From: G963701675 sp963701675
GTDB taxonomy: Bacteria > Planctomycetota > Planctomycetia > Gemmatales > Gemmataceae
Direction: 5' to 3'
Assembly: GCA_963701675.1 (NCBI GenBank)
Contig: OY969623.1
Coordinates: forward strand, 8,246,001 to 8,310,000
Length of the DNA stretch: 64,000 nt
Shown here: positions 24,718 through 32,100 of the stretch, in pieces
Layout: every line of letters starts with the position of its first letter
Numbering within the stretch: position 1 is the first letter of the stretch
The notes under the pieces: model-generated
Seen by the model: only the letters and a program-made list of their open reading frames with translations
The model's database searches: none
What the model was told of the DNA's origin: nothing
Translations under genes and position numbers: made by a program

Positions 24718-24813
24718 TGGAGAACGTGGGTTTCGATCCCATCCTTGCCACGAGGCCGGACCCCTCCGCCAGCTTATAAGACTGGTGCGCCACCAAGACG
24801 CGGGCCGCTCCCC
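24718..24813 (-). tRNA. class-II tRNA-like gene, anticodon UAU
   Basis: Read leftward from 24813: acceptor GGGGAGC pairs with GTTCTCC (two G-U pairs) and is followed by discriminator A. The anticodon arm is CCAGT-CTTATAA-GCTGG, giving anticodon UAU. A 26-base variable region contains stem GAGG/CCTC. The T arm is ATGGG-ATCGAAA-CCCAC with one mismatch. Total length is 96 bases. The long variable arm would suggest Leu, Ser or Tyr, but UAU reads an Ile codon, and the T loop starts with A instead of TTC. It may be a mobile-element tRNA or a decayed one. It ends two bases from the stop of the convergent ribbon-helix-helix gene. Confidence 0.5.
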
Positions 24814-25007
24814 AAAGTACATTTCTTCAGGAGCAGACCAGTTTCAGATTTGTTCGCGCAACTCTTTTATTGACAATTACTTACGATTCGAATTAACGGA
24901 TTCCCATAACTTCAAACGACAATAAATGTTCTTAATGTCTTGACTGACGCATTTGAAGTCTCCATAATCTTCTGATAGTTGGCGATTTACTGTTAGAAGG
25001 AGAAGAC

Positions 25008-26381
25008 GTGCAGGTAATCCGAATTAGCGCGGATGAAGCGAAAAAGTTAGTCGCTGTTGCAGAGGGGCAATTCTCAGAGGTTAAGTCCAAGGAAGTAAGT
25101 CCAGCAAACTTGACCAAAGTGCTATCCGCCTTTGCCAACACGGACGGCGGCGATCTCTACATAGGGATTGATGAGGTTGGAATAGCCAAGCATCGCCAGT
25201 GGCGCGGATTCGAGAATCCAGAAGCAGCTAATGGGCATCTTCAAGCGTTCGAACTGCTTTTCCCCCTTGGACAGGATTGTGGTTACGAGTTCATGAGATG
25301 CGATGAGCACCCTGGGCTTGTGCTTCATGTTCAAATTCTCAAGACTAAGCGGATCGTTAACGCTACCAACTCGATCCCATATACGCGGCGCGGTGCGCAG
25401 AGTCTTCCTGTAAACTCCGATTCCATTCGTCGCCTTGAGTATGCGAAAGGACTCACGTCATTCGAAAGTGAGATTGTAAACGTGGACGCCGAGCTGGTTA
25501 CGGATTCCGAGCCAGCAAAAGAGTTCGTTAGAGAGGTGGTCCCTCAAACCACGCCCGACGCTTGGCTCAAAAAGCAGATTTTGATTTCTGGCGGGAAGCC
25601 TACTGTCGCTGGGATTCTCTTGTTTGCTGAGGAGCCGCAAGCGGTACTTCCAAAACGCTGCGGCATCAAACTATATCGATACAAAACGACTGCCAAAGAA
25701 GGTTTTCGTGACGCTTTGGCATTCGATCCGATCACAATCGAAGGGTGGCTTTACCGACAAATCCAAGAGGCAGTAGACACAACGGCAAAAGAAGTCGAAA
25801 GAATTCCAAAACTGGGAAAGGAGTCCCTTGAAGGGTTTGTTTATCCACCGGAAGCGCTACACGAAATCATTACCAATGCGGTTTTGCATCGCGACTACAG
25901 TGTTGCGGACGATGTTCATATTCGGATATTTGAAAACCGGGTAGAAGTAGAGAATCCGGGCCGTCTCCCCGCCCACATCACGGTGCGAAATATTCTCTCG
26001 GAACGGTTTGCTAGAAACGGCGCGATTGTCCGTGTACTCAACAAGTTCCCAAATCCTCCAAACAAAGATGTTGGCGAAGGGCTTAATACGGCATTTGATG
26101 CGATGCATAAGCTGGGTCTGAAACAACCACTCATTCAAGAGCGAGACAACTCGGTGTTGGTTGTCCTCAAGCACGAAAAGTTGGCGTCGGCAGAAGAAGC
26201 CATCATGGATTATCTTGCCACGCACCGCACGATCAACAACTCTAAGGCCCGCGAGATCACGCACATAGCCGAAGATCATCGCATTAGGACGACGTTTCGG
26301 AGAATGGAGTCCAAGGGAATGATTGAGCGGACCGAGGATTCAGTTACGAGCAATACTAGGTATCGAAAGAAGACAGCGTGA
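25008..26381 (+). CDS. AlbA_2/Schlafen-like plus ATPase-domain protein
   Basis: 457 residues, GTG start with AAGGAG five bases upstream. Residues about 15-140 form an AlbA_2 (Schlafen-like) domain: GQFSEVKSKEV and LSAFANTDGGDLYIGID are its hallmarks. Residues about 280-385 contain ALHEIITNAVLHRDYS followed by IRIFENRVEVENPG and the GEGLNTAFDAM loop, an HATPase_4-type GHKL ATPase. A C-terminal winged helix (NNSKAREITHIAEDHRIRTT) ends the protein. Such proteins are transcription regulators or defence-associated factors. The codon and base composition is more AT-rich than the flanking genes, which fits acquisition with the neighbouring transposase and tRNA-like gene. Confidence 0.8.
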   Translation: MQVIRISADEAKKLVAVAEGQFSEVKSKEVSPANLTKVLSAFANTDGGDLYIGIDEVGIAKHRQWRGFENPEAANGHLQAFELLFPLGQDCGYEFMRCDEHPGLVLHVQILKTKRIVNATNSIPYTRRGAQSLPVNSDSIRRLEYAKGLTSFESEIVNVDAELVTDSEPAKEFVREVVPQTTPDAWLKKQILISGGKPTVAGILLFAEEPQAVLPKRCGIKLYRYKTTAKEGFRDALAFDPITIEGWLYRQIQEAVDTTAKEVERIPKLGKESLEGFVYPPEALHEIITNAVLHRDYSVADDVHIRIFENRVEVENPGRLPAHITVRNILSERFARNGAIVRVLNKFPNPPNKDVGEGLNTAFDAMHKLGLKQPLIQERDNSVLVVLKHEKLASAEEAIMDYLATHRTINNSKAREITHIAEDHRIRTTFRRMESKGMIERTEDSVTSNTRYRKKTA

Positions 26382-26391
26382 AATGCGCGAG

Positions 26392-26481
26392 GCAGAAGGG
26401 CGGGAAGAAGAACCAGCGGCCGCTGGTTCAACCTGTATTCGCGATGACCGGACGGTGTGTGGCCGTTTCCCGCCCTTCTGC
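26392..26481. repeat. nested palindromic element
   Basis: Perfect 15-base inverted arms GCAGAAGGGCGGGAA (26392-26406) and TTCCCGCCCTTCTGC (26467-26481) enclose a perfect 18-base palindrome AACCAGCGGCCGCTGGTT (26411-26428) and a 38-base spacer. It starts ten bases after the AlbA gene stop. It may act as a terminator, a folded RNA or a miniature element. The remaining bases to 26633 show no gene. Confidence 0.65.
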
Positions 26482-26633
26482 TCCTAAAATTGATTGTAGC
26501 AATTCAGGTTTTATTCAAACGGTATCACTACCGTACCGTGCACTAACTTGCGTAGGGGCGTCGCGCTCCAGTATACTCATTTTCATTGGGTCATCCGTGA
26601 CGCACACTGGTTTTCACAAAGGAGGATGGTTTC

Positions 26634-26933
26634 ATGAAACGACTTCTGCTCTCCGCGCTCATCCTGGGCGGAGGCACGTCGGCGTGCAGCGCTGCCGACT
26701 TCGAGTCGCCGGTGCGGCTCAAGGCAGGCGATGCTGCCGTTCGCGTGGAAAGCCCGGGATATGCCGCGCCCTGCTGGACCGACATCGATGGCGACGGCAG
26801 GAAAGAACTGCTCGTTGGCCAGTTCAAACAAGGAAAGATCAAAGTCTTCAAGCATTTGGGAGCGCAAAAGTTCGCTCCGGGCGACTGGTTACAGGCCGAG
26901 GGGAAGGTGGCCGAAGTGCCCGGTGTGTGGTGA
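26634..26933 (+). CDS. FG-GAP/VCBS repeat protein, part before the internal UGA
   Basis: 99 residues with AAGGAGG before the ATG and a Sec-type signal peptide (MKRLLLSALILGGGTSACSA). The first repeat is WTDIDGDGRKELLVGQF. The frame stops at TGA 26931-26933 (GVW-stop-CTSSTPQLVDIDG) and then continues open in the same frame to 27827, so the full product would be 397 residues. The stop is therefore a single in-frame UGA in an otherwise intact gene: a nonsense change from a Cys or Trp codon, or selenocysteine. Exported calcium-binding beta-propeller proteins of this type are abundant in planctomycetes. Confidence 0.7.
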   Translation: MKRLLLSALILGGGTSACSAADFESPVRLKAGDAAVRVESPGYAAPCWTDIDGDGRKELLVGQFKQGKIKVFKHLGAQKFAPGDWLQAEGKVAEVPGVW

Positions 26934-26957
26934 TGCACCAGCTCCACTCCACAGTTA

Positions 26958-27827
26958 GTGGACATCGACGGTGACGGCCACCTCGACATTCTCTCCGGTT
27001 CGTACTCCCGCATGGAAAAGGCGATGGCGGGACTGTTTCAAGTCTTGTACGGCAATTCCGATCGCACATTCCGGAAAGCGGAAGCCTTGAAGGGCACCGA
27101 CGACGAACCGCTCATCATTCCCATCAAAGGCGAAGAGCAAATGACCGAGAACATTTGCACTCGGCCGTTCGCCGTCGATTGGGATGCGGATGGGCACCTC
27201 GATCTTGTGGTGGGCAATTTCGCCGGCTCGTTCTACTGGTTCAAAGGTGAGGGCAAGGGCAAGTTCCAGCCGAAGCCCGAAGCCATCAAGACCAGCGACG
27301 AACGTCTGAAAATCGACGGCCATCACAGCGATCCGTTCGTGGTCGACTGGGATGGCGACGGCGACCTCGATTTGCTCAGCGGCTCGAGCAGCGGCGGTGT
27401 GCAATGGGCGGAAAACCAGGCGGGCAAGGGTAAACTGCCGGAATTGCAGCCGTTCCAATCGGTCATCAAGCCGGGCAAGACCCATGCCTATGGGGACATG
27501 CTTAAGGAGGATGAACTTTCGGGGCCGACGCAGTCGACGCGCATCTGGATCGATGATGTGAACGGCGATGGCAAACTCGACGTGCTCATTGGGGATTCGG
27601 TTACCCTCGTCTCCCCGGCCAAGGGTGTGAGTGCCGAGGACTTCAAGAAGAAGTTTGCCGAATGGCAGAAGTCCGTCGAAATCGCCACGAAGGACTTGTC
27701 GTCCGAGACGGCCGACGAGGAAACGCGCACCAAAGCCAACAAGGAGTTCCAGAAACTCTACGAGAAACGCAGCGATTTCATGAACGAAGATCGCACGGGT
27801 TTCGTGTGGTTATATGTGCGGAAATGA
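26958..27827 (+). CDS. FG-GAP/VCBS repeat protein, part after the internal UGA
   Basis: 289 residues from a nominal GTG, in the same frame as the 26634 gene. Repeats with the D-x-D-x-D-G calcium motif: VDIDGDGHLDILSGSY, VDWDADGHLDLVVGNF, VDWDGDGDLDLLSGSS and DDVNGDGKLDVLIGD, separated by about 60 residues, i.e. propeller blades. The C-terminus (KEFQKLYEKRSDFMNEDRTG) is helical and ends with FVWLYVRK. There is no ribosome site for an independent start, so this is the C-terminal part of one gene interrupted by UGA. Function: secreted, probably surface or cell-wall binding. Confidence 0.75.
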   Translation: MDIDGDGHLDILSGSYSRMEKAMAGLFQVLYGNSDRTFRKAEALKGTDDEPLIIPIKGEEQMTENICTRPFAVDWDADGHLDLVVGNFAGSFYWFKGEGKGKFQPKPEAIKTSDERLKIDGHHSDPFVVDWDGDGDLDLLSGSSSGGVQWAENQAGKGKLPELQPFQSVIKPGKTHAYGDMLKEDELSGPTQSTRIWIDDVNGDGKLDVLIGDSVTLVSPAKGVSAEDFKKKFAEWQKSVEIATKDLSSETADEETRTKANKEFQKLYEKRSDFMNEDRTGFVWLYVRK

Positions 27828-27860
27828 CCGCCCGGCATTAGCTAATTGAGTTGTCGACGT

Positions 27861-27891
27861 GCCCCATATCATTCATAGAGTGGTATGGGGC
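27861..27891 (+). terminator. hairpin after the FG-GAP gene
   Basis: GCCCCATA (27861-27868) pairs with TATGGGGC (27884-27891), loop 15 bases, 33 bases after the stop. There is no strong T-run. It overlaps a possible GTG start of the next gene, which favours that gene's downstream ATG. Confidence 0.5.
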
Positions 27892-27936
27892 ACTGTCATT
27901 CTAACGGTCGTTCAGTTTCAGGCGATTCTCCCCGCC

Positions 27937-29172
27937 ATGTCCATTGCCAACGAGTCGACGACGCCCATTCCGATGCCGTATCATCGCGCCATGGTGTCGC
28001 ATCTTCGTGCGACGGAGCCAGGCCTGTGGCAGTGGTTCGCGTCGACTTCGAAGCGTCTCGAGGAGGCGGACGCAGTGCGGCTAGAGTTGCTCAAGTCCAC
28101 TTACCGGCTTGAGCCTCAGGCACAACCGAAGCTGTACGAGTTGGCCAATGAAGCGCGTGAGTTCATTGGGCTTCATTGCAATGTCACGCTTTATCAGGCA
28201 CAAGGCGGCAACGGATTGAACGCATCACTCGCCTACTTGCCGAACGAGGCTCACGTGATCTTGACCGGTCCAGTCGCAGAAGTGCTCACCGAAAACGAAC
28301 TACGGGCCGTTCTGGCACATGAGCTAGCCCACTTTCTGTTGTATCAGGAGTGCGATGGTTACTACTTGGTTGCGTGTGATCTGTTGCGGGCTTTATCGAA
28401 TGACGTTGCTGCCGGGCCGGCAGCCACCGAAAGCGTGCGATTCAATGCCCTGTGGAGTGAAATCTATGCTGATCGCTGGGCTTATCACGCTTGCGGCAGC
28501 ATCTCATGCGCGGTCGGTGCGTTGATCAAGATTGAAACGGGACTGAGCGACGTAAACGCCGAGAGTTATCTGCGGCAAGCGGACGAAATATTCGCGAAAG
28601 ACAGGTTGAGCACGGCCAAAATCAGCCATCCAGAGTCGTACATCCGCGCGCGAGCGCTTCGGCTCTGGTCGGAAAAGGGCGACGAGGCACATAGTGAGAT
28701 CGAGCGCATGATCTCTGACGGACTCGATCTGCATTGCCTCGACCTCTTGGGACAGGCGCACGCGGCGCGCATCACCCGACAATTCCTGCAAGCGCTGCTG
28801 AAGCCGAAATGGTATCAAACCGAAGCGACTCTAGCGCACGCTCGACAGTTCTTCGCGGACTTCCGAATCGAGGCTGAAACCGCGCAAGCCAATGCGACGG
28901 TCGAAGAGTCACTTAAGGCCGAACTGGATCACGGTGATCGTTCGATTGGCGATTACTTGTGTTATTTGATGCTGGATTTCACAACCGTCGATCGCGAACT
29001 CGGCGACGTGGCGCTGTCGGCGGCGATCATTCTATCCCGACGTCTCGGAATCGATAAGCGTTTCGCTGAATTGGTTCAGAAAGAACTTGCCATCGGAAAG
29101 AGAGCGTTCGCGAGGATCGACAAGGACGCGGAAACCCTCCTCGCCCGGACGGAGGCCGCTGCTTCGTCATGA
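27937..29172 (+). CDS. M48-like zinc metallopeptidase paired with the helicase gene
   Basis: 411 residues from MSIANESTTPIPMPYHRAM. The HExxH motif is in LRAVLAHELAHFLLYQE, with SEIYADRWAYHACG about 85 residues later supplying the third-ligand E-x3-D pattern of M48/gluzincin peptidases. LTGPVAEVLTENELRAVLAH resembles the M48 lead-in. The C-terminal half is helical without recognised motifs. A GTG at 27859 would add a hydrophobic 26-residue N-terminus, but it sits in the terminator hairpin. The stop overlaps the helicase start (ATGA at 29169), so the two proteins are made together. A peptidase tied to a DNA helicase-nuclease suggests an activated immune effector; that is inference. Confidence 0.75.
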   Translation: MSIANESTTPIPMPYHRAMVSHLRATEPGLWQWFASTSKRLEEADAVRLELLKSTYRLEPQAQPKLYELANEAREFIGLHCNVTLYQAQGGNGLNASLAYLPNEAHVILTGPVAEVLTENELRAVLAHELAHFLLYQECDGYYLVACDLLRALSNDVAAGPAATESVRFNALWSEIYADRWAYHACGSISCAVGALIKIETGLSDVNAESYLRQADEIFAKDRLSTAKISHPESYIRARALRLWSEKGDEAHSEIERMISDGLDLHCLDLLGQAHAARITRQFLQALLKPKWYQTEATLAHARQFFADFRIEAETAQANATVEESLKAELDHGDRSIGDYLCYLMLDFTTVDRELGDVALSAAIILSRRLGIDKRFAELVQKELAIGKRAFARIDKDAETLLARTEAAASS

Positions 29173-32100
29173 TGTTTTTCACCGACTATCTGAATCAACG
29201 ACTAGAAGCCGGTGGTTTTACGACCGAGGACGTGCTGGCCAGCGCCCTGCCACTGATTCGCCAGGTTGCGGCCGTCCATCGCGCTGGTCTCGTGGCGCCG
29301 TTGCAGGGTGTTAACGCGATTCATGTGGAACAGAACCGTCTCTGGTTTGAAGAAGCGAACTCCCATAAGCCCACATATGCCTCTGGCAAGTTGCGCGGAC
29401 TCGAACAGCCGGCCGCGTCCGCTGTCGAGGTTGTCGGACAGTACCGCATGCAAATGCATGTTGAACAGGGTAACGATCACAGCATCAGCCTGCAAATCGG
29501 CGAGCGTGGAGCGCCGATCAGCCAACCTGTTTACCTTCCAGGCTATGTGAGCTGGGAACACGAAATCGGCCATCATGATCCATTGACCGATGTTTTCGTA
29601 CTCGGTTTGGTTCTGGCATCGTGCGCCGGCGGACTTGATCTCAACGACCCGGATGACCTGACGGCCTTCGTGCGACACCGCCGCAACCTGTTTGAGCTAA
29701 ACCCCAACCTTCATCCGGTGCTTGCCAAAGCGATCACCCGCATGACCGAGTTGGATCGCCATCGACGACCGCAGGACGTATCGATGCTCCTTCGCGTTCT
29801 GGAGAACTACCGCGATCAAGATGTCGATTTGGATTTCCACCTCGCCCGCAGTGCGAGTTTTGAACGCTCCGACCGCCGCGGCAAGCGTTCACTCATCCTG
29901 TCGTGCCTTCAACAACGGCTTTTCGAGATCTCGCGGCGCAATCGCCTGTTGCATTTTCGAGCCACGTCGCAAACGGTGAACCTCACGTGGGCATCGGTGC
30001 CGCTTTCATTTGATATGCAGAACGTCCGGCCGGAACAGATTCTGACCTGGGACCATGCCTTCAAGGACGCGGTGATCGCCGGAGGCCAGATTTCACTCAA
30101 CAAATACCTTCGGTTCGAGGAGGCGTTATACCTTCCGGGGCAGCTGGATGAAATTCGCAATGAAGCGCGGCGCGATCAGACCGAGTTTGGCTTCGCTCAG
30201 CTTCGGCTAGTGATTTGCTTCCTACGCTGGGCGAACCTAAAGGAACAGCCCCCTGAGCGTTTCGATTCGCCGCTGGTGCTGTTACCGATTCGTTTGGCAA
30301 AAATAAAAGGCGTTCGCGATGTCTACACGCTTGAGCCGATCGGAAGCGAGGCAGAGGTTAATCCAGTTCTGCGCTTCTACTTGAAGCAGCTTTATGCGGT
30401 CGATCTCCCAGAATTCATCGATCTTGCGCAGGATTCACTCGACGAACTATATGCCCACATTGCCGGAAAGGTCCAAGCTAGCGAGCCGGCCGTTACGGTC
30501 GAAAAGATCAGCAAACCGCGCATCAACTTGATACATGCCAAAGCCCAACGGCGTCTGGAGCAGTACCGGCGGCGGGCTCGGCTGTCCGGGCGCGGCGTGC
30601 GGACGTTCCTCGACATCGACTACAGCTACGAGCGCGACAATTATCATCCGCTCGGCTTGCGCTGGTTTCAGACGCGCATCGCGCCGGCGGAGCCACGCTT
30701 ACGCACGTTGGTGGAGTCGCCGCGGCCACGGACGCACATGACGCCAGTGGTCGATGAGCTTGGGGAAGAGAAGGAACAACAACTCTATAGCCAAGCCGGG
30801 GAGGAAACTAACCCCTATCGCTGGGAGTTCGATCTTTGCAACGTCACGCTCGGTAATTTCCACTACCGTAAGATGTCGCTGGTACGCGATTATTCCGTGC
30901 TTCTGGATGAGAACAAAGAGCATCAACCCTTCGACACCATCTTTTCTCTTGAGCCGCGTGAAGCGCCGACCGATCCGCCGAAACCGCTGCCGATCGAGGA
31001 TAGCTACCCGATTGTGCATTGCGATCCAACCCAGGCATCCGCGATCGCGCTGGCACGAACGGGGAGACACTTCATCATTCAAGGCCCGCCGGGCACGGGC
31101 AAGTCGCAGACCATCACCAATCTCATCGCCGATTACGTGGCTAGAGGAAAGCGGGTATTGTTCGTCTGCGAGAAACGAGCCGCGCTGGATGTCGTCTATT
31201 ATCGCTTGCACCACGCCGGCTTGCACGAACTGTGCACGCTGATTCACGACGCCCGGGATGACAAGAAGGAATTCATCTTTGACTTGAAGACGACCTACGA
31301 GGCGTTTCTGGCTGCGAAGGAGGACCAGACGACCAAGACCGAAGCGACTCGGACCCACATCATCGGCCGCCTGAAAGCCGCGCTCGAACCTCTCGAGCGT
31401 TACGACGCCGCCATGCGAACGGCGCCAGTACAAGCTGGTTTGCCGCTGGGCGACCTTTTGCAACGTTCCGTCGCGCTCAATGGAATGGCGCCGGACTTGT
31501 CGGCACGAGAACGCGAGCTTCTGCCGCTGTTTCGCGACTGGCATGCAAACGTCGCAGCCATCGATCAATTGCGTGACTATCTGAACGCGGTTCAGCCTGA
31601 CGGCATCCTCGCCAAACATCCATTGCGACGCTTGCACAGTCGATTCGGCCAAATGGATCGGCCTCTTGAGGCAATCCACGAGGCCCTGCCGAGAGTTAAG
31701 AACCTTGTCAACAAGCTCCACAACGCGATGCATCTGCTTGACTTACCGGGAGAGTGTTGGGGCTCGCTCGACAAACTCAAGCAGCTCGTGGCATATGCCG
31801 AGTCGATGCAATTCCTGGCTGAGCATGGCATACTGGGGCTCTTGGTTGCGAAAAGCGATCTCGCCAAACGATTGCGGGCGCATCGCACGAGAATCAACAC
31901 GAAGGAAGAAGAACTGAGACATGCTCGGAACGCTAACAATACCTGGCGGCAGAAGCTGTCAGCGCCGGACACGACCACGGCGCTGCAACAAGTGCGCAGG
32001 CAGGAAAACTCCATCGCGCGCTTCTTTTCGCCGGGTTGGTGGCGACTGCGCGCCGTCCTACGACGTAGCTATGACTTCGCGAGTCATCGAGTGCAGCCAA

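Noticed and set aside
30699..31733. 344-codon leftward open frame inside the DUF4011 helicase gene
   Set aside because: Antisense shadow of a strongly supported coding region with helicase motifs; no ribosome site.
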